From the NCBI RefSeq assembly GCF_016862555.1, contig NZ_BONE01000017.1:62001-126000 (forward strand): a stretch of DNA of 64,000 nt. The letters run 5' to 3'. The notes below the pieces were generated by a model, which was given only the letters and a program-made list of their open reading frames with translations, was not told the DNA's origin and did not search any database. This DNA comes from Asanoa siamensis (GTDB lineage: Bacteria > Actinomycetota > Actinomycetes > Mycobacteriales > Micromonosporaceae). The translations under genes were made by a program, and so were the position numbers. This document shows positions 17,233 to 24,945 of this stretch, one piece after another. Position 1 is the first letter of the stretch; every line of letters starts with the position of its first letter.

Positions 17233-17611
17233 CCGCCGCGGCGACGAGGTGCAGCCCGATCAGGGTGGCGACGGTCGCCGTGTTCGCCCCGGAGACGACG
17301 GGCGGGATCAACGAGACCGCGGTCAGCGTCACCGCCGTCCAGGTGAACCGCGCGGCGGGGCGGGCGCTCCAGCGCAGGAGCGCCGCGGCGATGCCGACGC
17401 CCACGAACGAGAAGAAGCCGGTCACGACCGTCACCCCGCCCAGCGGGATCGTCTCGCCGCCGTCCGGGACCTCGAAGTCGGCGCCGGCGGCCCGGGCGAG
17501 CGCGGCGGCGGCGGTGGTGACCGCCATCGCCGCGATGGTGGCCACCAGTCCGGTGACGGCGAGACGGCGGGCGTGTCCGGTCCGGCCCGCGACGGATCCG
17601 GCCCCGGTCAT
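17186..17611 (-). CDS. DUF6069-like four-helix membrane protein
   Basis: A 141-residue integral membrane protein of unknown role. It has four hydrophobic segments (about 14-36, 55-77, 85-106, 112-135) and the ending VATLIGLHLVAAAVMIPAL, which I associate with DUF6069. ATG 17611 overlaps the sigma factor stop (17608-17611, ATGA), so it is translated with the sigma gene. Co-translation with an ECF sigma factor hints at a sensing or anti-sigma role, but no anti-sigma motif is visible. Its stop lies inside the convergent LacI gene. Confidence 0.8.
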   Translation of the reverse strand: MTGAGSVAGRTGHARRLAVTGLVATIAAMAVTTAAAALARAAGADFEVPDGGETIPLGGVTVVTGFFSFVGVGIAAALLRWSARPAARFTWTAVTLTAVSLIPPVVSGANTATVATLIGLHLVAAAVMIPALARSLRARTG

Positions 17612-18570
17612 GCCGGCACGCTCTCGGGCAGCCCGAGGCTCGCGAACCGGTCGGCGTGGAACGTGACGATCTCGGCGACCGCGCCGCCCGTCACCCGCAA
17701 CACGTCGATCGTCAGCGGCAGGTAGACGCCCTCCCCCTGGCGGCGGTGGTAGTAGGCCACCGCGGGCTGGCGGTTCACCGAGGTGGGCACGGCGCGCAGG
17801 TGCGTCATCTCCCCGAAGCCGCTCTCGACCCAGTCCTTGACGACCGCGGCGCGCCCGACGTGCAGGCCCGGCGTCGGCGGCATCGAGCAGCGGACGTCCT
17901 CGCGGAGCAGGGCGGCGAGCCCGTCGATGTCGGTGGCCACGCTCGCCTCGGTGTAGCGGCGGACCAGGTCGCGCGCGCCGGCGTCGTCCGCACCGCCCGT
18001 CCAGTCCTGCCGCTGCGCGGGCAGGTGCTCCCGCATGCCGGCGCGGGCCCGCTGCAGGGCGCTGTTCACCGAGTTGACGGAGTCGCCGAGGAGCTCCGCG
18101 ACGTCCTTCGCCGGCCAGCCGAGCACGTCCCGCAGGATCAGCGCGGCCCGCGGCCGCGGCGCGAGGTGCTGCACCGCGACGACGTACGCCAGCTCGATCG
18201 TCTCCCGCGCGACCGCGACGGTCTCCGGCTCGTCGGCGTCCCCCGCGGGCAGCTCGTCGAGCAGGCGGTCCGGGTACGGCTGCAGCCACCGCACCTCACC
18301 CCCGCTCGCGGGCTCCGGGCGCTTCTTCGCGAGCAGGTCCAGGCAGGCGTTGGTGGCGATCCGGTAGAGCCAGGCCCGGAACGTCGAGCGCCCCTCGAAG
18401 GTCTCCCGCCGGCGCCAGGCGCGCAGGAACGTCTCCTGCACGGTGTCCTCGGCGTCCTCGAACGACCCGAGCATCCGGTAGCAGTGCACGTGCAGCTCCC
18501 GCCGGTGCCGCTCCGCCAGCCCCGAGAAGGCCGGCTCGTCGAGGTCGTCCAGCCGTGTCTCCGTACCCAT
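17608..18570 (-). CDS. ECF sigma factor, SigG-like, with SnoaL-type C-terminal domain
   Basis: An RNA polymerase sigma factor of about 320 residues. Region 2 (FSGLAERHRRELHVHCYRML, DTVQETFLRAWRR, FRAWLYRIATNACLDLLAKK) and region 4 (LILRDVLGWPAKDVAELL, SVNSALQRARAGM) are clear. The last 130 residues form a SnoaL/NTF2-like domain, as in Mycobacterium SigG/SigJ type factors, which often act without a classic anti-sigma factor. ATG 18570 has GGGAGG 8 bases upstream; ATG 18594 (8 codons earlier) with AAGGG is the alternative. It follows the P450 gene after a 7- to 30-base gap and overlaps the DUF6069-like gene. Confidence 0.9.
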   Translation of the reverse strand: MGTETRLDDLDEPAFSGLAERHRRELHVHCYRMLGSFEDAEDTVQETFLRAWRRRETFEGRSTFRAWLYRIATNACLDLLAKKRPEPASGGEVRWLQPYPDRLLDELPAGDADEPETVAVARETIELAYVVAVQHLAPRPRAALILRDVLGWPAKDVAELLGDSVNSVNSALQRARAGMREHLPAQRQDWTGGADDAGARDLVRRYTEASVATDIDGLAALLREDVRCSMPPTPGLHVGRAAVVKDWVESGFGEMTHLRAVPTSVNRQPAVAYYHRRQGEGVYLPLTIDVLRVTGGAVAEIVTFHADRFASLGLPESVPA

Positions 18571-18600
18571 CGCATGATCCTCCCGTTCCGTCATGTCCCT

Positions 18601-19941
18601 TCACCAGGTATGACGGGCGCGGGCGCCGGAACTCATCAGATCGATCGGCAGACCGTCCTTCGGGTACGGGAGGGACACGTTGCTCATCGGTGGCACGTAG
18701 TGCGCCGGTACCGTCCACCGGAACCGCCGCAGCAGCTGGGCCAGCACCGTCCGCACCTCGAGGTTGGAGAACGTCATGCCCAGGCAGGTGTGCACTCCCC
18801 CGCCGAACGGCGCCCACGCGTACCGGTGCGAGCGGTCCTCGGCCCGCCGCGGTGAGAACCTCTCGGGATCGAACGTCTCGGGCCGGGTCCAGAGCTCGGG
18901 CAGGTAGTGCGAGAGCTGCAGGCAGACCATGGCCCGGGTGCCCGCCGGCACGCGCCGGCCGGCGACCTCGGTGTCGGTGACCACCCGCCGCGCCAGCACC
19001 GGGACGGGTGCCACCAGGCGCTGGCACTCCCTGATCACCAGGTCGAGGTCGGGCAGCGCGCCGAGCTCCTCGACGGTCGGGTCGGGGCCGAGCTCCGCGA
19101 CCTCCGCGCGGACCCGCTCCTGCCAGTCGGGGTGGCGGCCCAGGTGGTACATCGCGGTCGACACGGTCGAGGTCGTGGTCTCGTGCCCGGCCATCAGCAA
19201 AAAGATCATGTGGTTGACGACGTCCGCGTCGCCGAAGCGGGTGCCGTCCTCGTCCTCGACCCGGGTGAGCACGGAGAACAGGTCGTCGCCGCCGGCCGCG
19301 CGGGCCGCCGGGAGCTGCGCGGTGAGGAACCGCTCCAGGGTCGCCCGCCCGCGCGTCGCGCGGTGCCACCTGTTGCCGGGCACCGCGACCCGCAGCATGG
19401 CGCCAGCGGCCTGCACGCAGTCGATAAAGGCCTGGTTGACCCGGTCCAGCTCGACGGGGTCGGCGATCCGGTGGCCGCCCATGAAGATCTGCGTGGCGAG
19501 GTTCAAGGTCAACCGCTTGAGCGACGGGTACGCGGGGAAGCGCTCGCCGGCCCGCCAGGTGTCCAGCTCCGCGGCGACCGCGGGGTGCAGGGCGGCGGTG
19601 TAGGCGGCGAGCCGCTCGCGGCTGAACGCCTGCTGCATGATCCGCCGGTGCTGGCGGTGCTCGGCGCCGTCGAGCAGCATCAGTCCACGATGGAAGAACG
19701 GGCCGACGAGCAGCTCCCAGCCGTTGACGAACGCCTTGTCGGCGTTGCGCAGCACGGCGCCGCAGGCGTCGGGGCCGAGGATGAAGGCGGCCGGCCCGGG
19801 GCCGGGCATCCGGACGGGCGCGACCGGCCCGTGACGCTGGTGGAGCTGACGCATCAGCGTGAGCGGGTCGTGCATGTAGGCCAGCGAGCCACCGATCACG
19901 GGAATCGCCGCCTTGGCCGGAACCCATCGATCAGTCCCCAT
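18601..19941 (-). CDS. Cytochrome P450
   Basis: A haem monooxygenase of 446 residues. The I-helix motif AGHETTTS (about 251-258), the ExxR pair in IRECQRL (305-308) and the haem loop FGGGVHTCLG with Cys386 are all intact. The size and SLPYPKDGLPI ending fit a soluble bacterial P450 of the CYP120/CYP51-like side of the family. No ferredoxin or reductase gene is adjacent. It sits between a PPOX-fold gene (51 bases upstream) and the sigma factor on the same strand. No terpene or polyketide genes are near, so the substrate is unknown. Confidence 0.93.
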   Translation of the reverse strand: MGTDRWVPAKAAIPVIGGSLAYMHDPLTLMRQLHQRHGPVAPVRMPGPGPAAFILGPDACGAVLRNADKAFVNGWELLVGPFFHRGLMLLDGAEHRQHRRIMQQAFSRERLAAYTAALHPAVAAELDTWRAGERFPAYPSLKRLTLNLATQIFMGGHRIADPVELDRVNQAFIDCVQAAGAMLRVAVPGNRWHRATRGRATLERFLTAQLPAARAAGGDDLFSVLTRVEDEDGTRFGDADVVNHMIFLLMAGHETTTSTVSTAMYHLGRHPDWQERVRAEVAELGPDPTVEELGALPDLDLVIRECQRLVAPVPVLARRVVTDTEVAGRRVPAGTRAMVCLQLSHYLPELWTRPETFDPERFSPRRAEDRSHRYAWAPFGGGVHTCLGMTFSNLEVRTVLAQLLRRFRWTVPAHYVPPMSNVSLPYPKDGLPIDLMSSGARARHTW

Positions 19942-19992
19942 GTCCCGATTATGCTCCGGCGCCGCGCGAATGCCCCGCCGAATACCTCGCGT

Positions 19993-20649
19993 CTACGGCG
20001 CGTCGTGGGCTACCGCGGAGCGCCGGTGCCACCACCGCCGGCGTGCGGGCGGCGCGGCCTCGACGGCGGGCGTGGGTTCCTGTGCGACGTGGAAGTAGTC
20101 CCCGCCCCTGGGGCGTACCGCTGCGGGTTCCGCCTTGACCAGGTGCGGGATGTGCTTGCGGCAGTGGATGTAGGCCTCGTCGACGTCGACGCGCACCCAC
20201 CGCTGCGGCGACGGCCCGGGCAGCGGCAGGTCGTCGTTCTCGACGATCGCCGCCCGGCCGTTGACGTGCAGGCCGATCGAGTCCTGGAAGTCCACGAAGA
20301 GCAGCGCGGCGTGCGGGTTGGTGAAGATGTTCCCGAGGCTGGCCAGGACGCCGTTGCCCCGGTACTCCAGCCAGGCCACCTGCCGGTCGTTGAGGACCGC
20401 GACGAACCCGGTCGGCCCGGCGCGGAAGGTGGCGTCGCAGTTGCCCTCACCGTCGGCGGTGGCCACGAACATCATCTCCTGGCGCGCGATGAACTCCCGC
20501 ATCGTGGGGTTGAGCCGGTCGAGCATCTGCGTCTCGTAGAACCGCTGCGCCCGTTCCTCCGAGCCGTAGGCGACCTGGAGCAGCCGCTCCCCGACCGATC
20601 CGAAACCCGTGCCGACATCCGCGCACCCCTGCACACCGCCTCCAGTCAC
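19993..20649 (-). CDS. Pyridoxamine 5'-phosphate oxidase-fold flavin-binding protein
   Basis: About 218 residues with the split-barrel PPOX fold, which binds FMN or F420: FYETQMLDRLNPTMREFIAR, MMFVATADGEGNCDATFRAG, ASLGNIFTNPHAALLFVDF, ENDDLPLPGPSPQRWVRV. The C-terminal 35 residues are Arg/Pro-rich. The start is uncertain. GTG 20649 is used because the only other candidate, ATG 20697, lies 1 base from a perfect palindrome and has no binding site. The enzyme class ranges from detoxifying reductases to haem-degrading proteins, so the function is open. It is downstream of the LysR gene and upstream of the P450 on the same strand. Confidence 0.8.
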   Translation of the reverse strand: MTGGGVQGCADVGTGFGSVGERLLQVAYGSEERAQRFYETQMLDRLNPTMREFIARQEMMFVATADGEGNCDATFRAGPTGFVAVLNDRQVAWLEYRGNGVLASLGNIFTNPHAALLFVDFQDSIGLHVNGRAAIVENDDLPLPGPSPQRWVRVDVDEAYIHCRKHIPHLVKAEPAAVRPRGGDYFHVAQEPTPAVEAAPPARRRWWHRRSAVAHDAP

Positions 20650-20698
20650 CGTCCGGTCACCCTCCGGATCAAGAGGCTCGCACCGGCTGCCGGACAAA

Positions 20699-20717
20699 GT
20701 CGCACAGTTTGTGCGAC
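20699..20717. promoter_or_regulatory. Perfect inverted repeat between LysR and PPOX genes
   Basis: GTCGCACA-GTT-TGTGCGAC, perfect 8-base arms. It follows the LysR stop (20750) and precedes the PPOX start. It could be an operator or a short terminator; on the minus strand it is followed by only three T residues. Confidence 0.5.
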
Positions 20718-20749
20718 ACGATTCCTCCGCAACCTGTTCGGGGGAATTG

Positions 20750-21631
20750 TCAGCCGGCCGCGTCGCGGGACGCCTGCACGAACGCGCGGACCAGGGACGT
20801 CTCGGCGCCGGCGCGCCAGACCAGGGCGTACCGCATCGTGTGCGAGTCCGTGATCGGCAGGAAGGTCACGTCACGGCGCACGCGGGAGGCGGCCGTGTAC
20901 GCGCCGATCGGTGACACGACGCCGCCCGCGCCGACCGCGGTCAGCGCCTCCTCGACGGTGCCGATCGCGATGCCGCGCGGCACGGGGCGCCCGCTCGGCG
21001 TCACCGACGGCGTGTGCGCCTCCCAGACGTACTCCGGGATCGGCCCGTCCACCTGCACGACCGGGTGGTCGCCGAGATCCTCCAGCTCGACGTGGTCGCG
21101 CGCGGCCAGCGGATGGTCCTTGGCGACCGCGAGCACCGTCTTCTCGTTGAACAGCTCCGGGCCTACGACCAGGTCCGGCTCCCGGACCGGCAGCCAGAGC
21201 AGCCCGACGTCGACGCGACCCGCGCGCAACGCGCCGAACGGGTCCACCGGGAGGATCTCGCGCATCCGCAGCTCGCACTGTGGGTGCCGCTGGCGGAACA
21301 GGTCCAGGGTCGGCGCCAGCCCGTGGTGGTAGGTGTCGAAGGTGCCGACGGTCAGCGTGCCGACCTGCCCGCGCGCGGCGGCGGAGGCCTCGTCCACGCC
21401 GGCCATGATCTCGCCGTAACCCGTCGCCAGCCGGTCGCGCAGCCGCTCCCCGAGCGGGGTGAGCCGGACGCTACGGCTGGTGCGCTCGAACAGCGCCCCG
21501 CCGATGCGGCGCTCCTGCAGCTTGATCGACTGGCTGACCCTCGCCTGGGAGACCCGGAGGCGCTCGGCCGTACGCCCGAAATGAAGCTCTTCGGCCAGAG
21601 TCAGGAAGATCTCGATGTCGCGCAGCTCCAC
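20750..21631 (-). CDS. LysR-family transcriptional regulator
   Basis: A 293-residue regulator with an N-terminal winged helix-turn-helix (ELRDIEIFLTLAEELHFGRT, RVSQARVSQSIKLQERRIGG) and a LysR substrate-binding domain (about 90-285). The GTG start has AGGAGGGGG 8 bases upstream. It is divergent from the GNAT gene across a gap with repeats, the usual place for LysR self- and target control. Whether it also controls the PPOX/P450 run downstream is unclear. Confidence 0.94.
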   Translation of the reverse strand: MELRDIEIFLTLAEELHFGRTAERLRVSQARVSQSIKLQERRIGGALFERTSRSVRLTPLGERLRDRLATGYGEIMAGVDEASAAARGQVGTLTVGTFDTYHHGLAPTLDLFRQRHPQCELRMREILPVDPFGALRAGRVDVGLLWLPVREPDLVVGPELFNEKTVLAVAKDHPLAARDHVELEDLGDHPVVQVDGPIPEYVWEAHTPSVTPSGRPVPRGIAIGTVEEALTAVGAGGVVSPIGAYTAASRVRRDVTFLPITDSHTMRYALVWRAGAETSLVRAFVQASRDAAG

Positions 21632-21659
21632 GCGGTCGTCCCCCTCCTGATCAACGGAC

Positions 21660-21696
21660 CTCGAACGATAACCGGTGGCTTAACCGGCGGTTCGAG
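21660..21696. promoter_or_regulatory. Nested repeats in LysR/GNAT intergenic region
   Basis: CTCGAAC at 21660-21666 and GTTCGAG at 21690-21696 form an inverted repeat enclosing two direct TAACCGG copies (21669-21675 and 21681-21687). The location suits LysR binding. Confidence 0.4.
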
Positions 21697-21740
21697 ATCT
21701 CCCGTTGTTCCGGCCGACGGGCGCGGCGATCGTGAGTGCC

Positions 21741-22466
21741 ATGACCGAAACGTTGATCGACATCGTGGCGGTGCCGGGCGCCGAACGCTGGCTGGCCGTC
21801 ACGCCGGACGGCGCCGCGGCGGGCGTCATCAGCCTGCGCCCGGAGTTCTCCCTGGGGCCCGATCCGCCGCTCGCGCTCGGGCCGGGGGCCCCGGAGCTGA
21901 GCCTGCACGTGGCGCCGGCCTGGCGCAGGCGCGGAGTCGGCTCCCGCCTCCTGGCCGCGGTGCGGGAGCGGACCACCGGGCCGCGCCTGGTGGCGGACGT
22001 CGTCCCGGGCACGCCCGGCGAGGCGTTCTGCGTGCGGCACGGCTTCCGGCTCACCGTGGCCCGGCGTCACGACCTGCTCACCTACTGCGAGGTGCACGGC
22101 GCCTGGCTGGGTGAGCTGGTCGACGCCGAGCACCCCGGGTACGACCTGACCTACGGATCCCTCGGCGGATCCGTCCTCGTCGCCGCGAACGCGGGCGACG
22201 AGCTCGCGGCGTACGCGGTCGCCGTCGTCGACACCCTCCCCCGCGCCGCGCTGCACGGACCCACGGTGCGGCCCGGCCATCGCGGACACGCGCTCGGCGC
22301 CTGGGTCAGCGCCGCCCTGATCCAGCGGGTGCGCCAGCTCCACCCGCACGTCGACGAGATCGCGACAGTCACCGCCGAGGACGACCCCGACCTGCTCGCC
22401 CAGCGCGCGGACCTCGGCTTCCACCCCTCCCGGCGCACTCGCCTCTACGAGCTCGCCCTGCCCTGA
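21741..22466 (+). CDS. GNAT-family N-acetyltransferase, tandem domain
   Basis: About 241 residues with two GNAT-like halves. The first holds the acetyl-CoA loop LHVAPAWRRRGVGSRLL (about 55-70), the second a matching HGPTVRPGHRGHALGAWVSAALI. The acceptor is unknown. ATG 21741 is chosen for the conserved-looking length; GTG 21732 is possible, and no strong binding site separates them. It is divergent from LysR and is followed after 20 bases by the DUF4097 operon, so it may share that transcript. Confidence 0.82.
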   Translation: MTETLIDIVAVPGAERWLAVTPDGAAAGVISLRPEFSLGPDPPLALGPGAPELSLHVAPAWRRRGVGSRLLAAVRERTTGPRLVADVVPGTPGEAFCVRHGFRLTVARRHDLLTYCEVHGAWLGELVDAEHPGYDLTYGSLGGSVLVAANAGDELAAYAVAVVDTLPRAALHGPTVRPGHRGHALGAWVSAALIQRVRQLHPHVDEIATVTAEDDPDLLAQRADLGFHPSRRTRLYELALP

Positions 22467-22486
22467 CCCCAGGAGAGACCAGCACG

Positions 22487-23170
22487 ATGCACACGTACGA
22501 GACACCCAGCCCGATCTCCGCCGTCCTCGACATCCCCGCGGGGCGCGTCGACCTCGTGGCCACCGACCGGACCGACACCGTCGTCGAGGTCGCACCCGTG
22601 GACGCCGCCGCGGACCGCGACGTGCGGACGGCGGAGCAGACCAACGTCGCCTACGCCGACGGCGTCCTGCGCGTCACGACCGCGGTGAAGAACCAGTACT
22701 TCGGCCCGTCCGGGTCCGTGGCGGTGACCGTCCACCTGCCCACCGGGTCGGCCGTCGAGGCGAAGGCGGCCAGCGCCGAGTTCCGCGCCACGGGCCGGTT
22801 CAGGGAGGTCGCGTTCGACGGCGCGAACGGCACGATCGAGATCGACGAGGCCGCGGGCGTCCGGCTCACCGCGCTCGCCGGCGACGTGTCGGTCCGCCGC
22901 CTCCACGGCCCCGCCGAGATCAGCACGGCCAAGGGCGACATCCGGATCGCCGAGGCCGGGCGGGGCCGGGTCGTGCTGCGCACCCAGGCCGGCCACATCG
23001 CCGTCGGCGCCACGCCGGGCGTCGCGGCCTCCCTGGACGCCGGCACGAGCTTCGGCCGGATCGACAACGCGCTGACGAACACCGGCAACGGCCCCGCCGA
23101 CCTCCAGATCCACGCCACCACGGCGTACGGCGACATCACCGCCCACAGTCTTCGAGGAGCACACCGATGA
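22487..23170 (+). CDS. DUF4097-type beta-strand repeat protein
   Basis: A 227-residue protein with no signal peptide or membrane segment. Residues 60-225 are short repeating beta strands (VAVTVHLPTGSAVEAKAASA, GDVSVRRLHGPAEISTAKGD, TTAYGDITAHS), the pattern of DUF4097/YvlB-like proteins that fold as a right-handed beta solenoid. AGGAGAG precedes ATG 22487. The stop overlaps the ABC ATPase start (ATGA). In actinomycetes this family often sits with DrrA/DrrB-type exporters; the biochemical role is unknown. Confidence 0.85.
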   Translation: MHTYETPSPISAVLDIPAGRVDLVATDRTDTVVEVAPVDAAADRDVRTAEQTNVAYADGVLRVTTAVKNQYFGPSGSVAVTVHLPTGSAVEAKAASAEFRATGRFREVAFDGANGTIEIDEAAGVRLTALAGDVSVRRLHGPAEISTAKGDIRIAEAGRGRVVLRTQAGHIAVGATPGVAASLDAGTSFGRIDNALTNTGNGPADLQIHATTAYGDITAHSLRGAHR

Positions 23171-24117
23171 ACGATCCGGCCATCGCGGCGCACGGGTTGC
23201 GAAAGTCCTATGGGGACAAGGTCGTGCTCGACGGCGTCGACCTGTCCGTGCCCGAGGGAACGATCTTCTCCCTGCTCGGTCCGAACGGCGCCGGCAAGAC
23301 CACCGCCGTCAAGATCCTCACCACGCTGATCTCCCCCGACCCGGCCTCCGGCGCGATCCGCGTCGGCGGCCACGACCTCGCCACCGCGCCCCAGGCCGTC
23401 CGCGCCGCGATCGGCGTCACCGGCCAGTTCTCCGCCGTCGACAACCTGATCACCGGCGAGGAGAACATGCTGCTGATGGCCGACCTGCACCATCTGTCCA
23501 AGGTGGAGGGCAGGCGCACCGCCGCCCGGCTGATCGAGCGGTTCGACCTGGTCGACGCGGCGCGCAGGCCCGCCTCGACCTACTCCGGCGGCATGAAGCG
23601 CCGCCTCGACCTCGCGATGACGCTGGTCGGCAACCCGCGGGTCATCTTCCTCGACGAGCCCACCACCGGCCTCGACCCGCGCAGCCGGCACGACATGTGG
23701 GTCATCATCCGGGAGCTGGTCGCGGACGGCGCCACCGTCTTCCTCACCACCCAGTACCTGGAGGAGGCCGACGAGCTGGCCGACCGGATCGCGGTGCTCC
23801 ACGACGGCCGGATCGCGGCCGAGGGCACGGCGTCGGAGCTCAAGCGGCTCGTCCCCGGCGGCCACGTCCGGCTCCGGTTCACCGACCCGGACGCGTACCG
23901 GGCCGCCGCCCGCGCCCTGGGCCGGGCCAGCCGGGACGACGAGGCGCTGGCGCTGCGGGTGCCCAGCGACGGCGGCCAGCGCGACCTCCGCGCGGTCCTC
24001 GACCTGCTCGACGCGAACGCGATCGAGGCCGACGAGCTGACCGTGCACACCCCCGACCTCGACGACGTGTTCTTCGCCCTGACCAGTCCGCGCCGGCCCT
24101 TGGAGTCCGTCCGATGA
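23167..24117 (+). CDS. ABC exporter ATP-binding protein, DrrA type
   Basis: A 316-residue ATPase of the daunorubicin-resistance DrrA class. Walker A (LLGPNGAGKTTAVK), Q-loop, signature (STYSGGMKRRLDLAM, in place of LSGGQ), Walker B (VIFLDEPTTGLD) and H-loop (VFLTTQYLEEADEL) are all present, followed by the C-terminal DrrA domain with DDVFFALT. It powers the membrane protein encoded next. Both ends overlap their neighbours as ATGA, so three proteins are co-translated. The export substrate (drug or lipid) is unknown. Confidence 0.95.
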   Translation: MNDPAIAAHGLRKSYGDKVVLDGVDLSVPEGTIFSLLGPNGAGKTTAVKILTTLISPDPASGAIRVGGHDLATAPQAVRAAIGVTGQFSAVDNLITGEENMLLMADLHHLSKVEGRRTAARLIERFDLVDAARRPASTYSGGMKRRLDLAMTLVGNPRVIFLDEPTTGLDPRSRHDMWVIIRELVADGATVFLTTQYLEEADELADRIAVLHDGRIAAEGTASELKRLVPGGHVRLRFTDPDAYRAAARALGRASRDDEALALRVPSDGGQRDLRAVLDLLDANAIEADELTVHTPDLDDVFFALTSPRRPLESVR

Positions 24118-24899
24118 GCACTGTCGCCCTGACCGCCCGCGACTCGTCCACGATGCTGCGTCGCAACCTCCTGCACGCGCGGCGGTATCCCTCCCTGACG
24201 CTCAACCTGCTGCTCACGCCGATCATGCTGTTGCTGCTGTTCGTCTACATCCTCGGTGACGCGCTGGGGTCCGGCATCGGCGGCGGCGACCGGTCCGACT
24301 ACCTCGCGTACGTCGTGCCGGGCCTGCTGCTGATGACCATCGGCAGCACCGTGATCGGCACCGCGGTCTCCGTCTCCAACGACATGACGGAGGGCATCAT
24401 CGCCCGCTTCCGCACGATGGCGATCCACCGCGGCTCGGTGCTCGTCGGTCACGTCGTCGGCAGCGTCCTGCAGTCGGTGCTGAGCGTGGTGCTGGTCGGC
24501 GCGGTCGCGGTGGCCATCGGCTTCCGGTCGACGGACGCCGGCGTCCTGGACTGGCTGGCCGCACTCGGCCTGCTCGCGCTGTTCGCGCTCGCCCTGACCT
24601 GGATCGCGGTCGGCATGGGCCTGGTCAGCCCGAACGCGGAGGCGGCCAGCAACAACGCGATGCCGCTGATCCTGCTGCCGCTGCTGTCCAGCGCCTTCGT
24701 GCCGCTGCACGCGATGCCGGGCTGGTTCCAGCCGATCGCCGAGTACCAGCCGTTCACGCCGGCCATCGAGACCCTGCGCGGGCTGCTGCTCGGCGCGCAG
24801 ATCGGCCACAACGGCTGGCTCGCCGTCGGGTGGTGCGTCGGCCTCGCGGTGCTCGGCTACGTGTGGTCGACGTCGCGGTTCGACCGCGACCCGGCGTAG
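24114..24899 (+). CDS. ABC exporter membrane protein, DrrB type (ABC-2 permease)
   Basis: A 261-residue integral membrane protein with six hydrophobic segments and the DrrB/ABC-2 signatures VVPGLLLMTIGS, DMTEGIIARFRTMAIHR and NAMPLILLPLLSSAFVPLHAMPGW. It overlaps the ATPase gene (ATGA 24114-24117). It is the last gene before a strong hairpin. With the ATPase it forms an exporter; the DUF4097 protein upstream is a likely accessory. Confidence 0.95.
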   Translation: MSTVALTARDSSTMLRRNLLHARRYPSLTLNLLLTPIMLLLLFVYILGDALGSGIGGGDRSDYLAYVVPGLLLMTIGSTVIGTAVSVSNDMTEGIIARFRTMAIHRGSVLVGHVVGSVLQSVLSVVLVGAVAVAIGFRSTDAGVLDWLAALGLLALFALALTWIAVGMGLVSPNAEAASNNAMPLILLPLLSSAFVPLHAMPGWFQPIAEYQPFTPAIETLRGLLLGAQIGHNGWLAVGWCVGLAVLGYVWSTSRFDRDPA

Positions 24900-24905
24900 C
24901 ACGGG

Positions 24906-24940
24906 GTGGGCGGCGTGCGCACGGGGGCACGCCGCCCCAC
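24906..24940. terminator. Hairpin terminator between convergent genes
   Basis: GTGGGCGGCGTGC pairs with GCACGCCGCCCCAC (one bulged base) over a loop of 8 bases. It lies between the DrrB-type stop (24899) and the UbiA stop (24946), so it can end both transcripts. There is no T run, as is common in actinomycetes. Confidence 0.7.
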
Positions 24941-24945
24941 GCTCC

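Noticed and set aside
17186-20697. A biosynthetic gene cluster around the P450
   Set aside because: No terpene, polyketide, peptide or RiPP core enzyme is present; sigma, P450 and PPOX genes alone are not enough.
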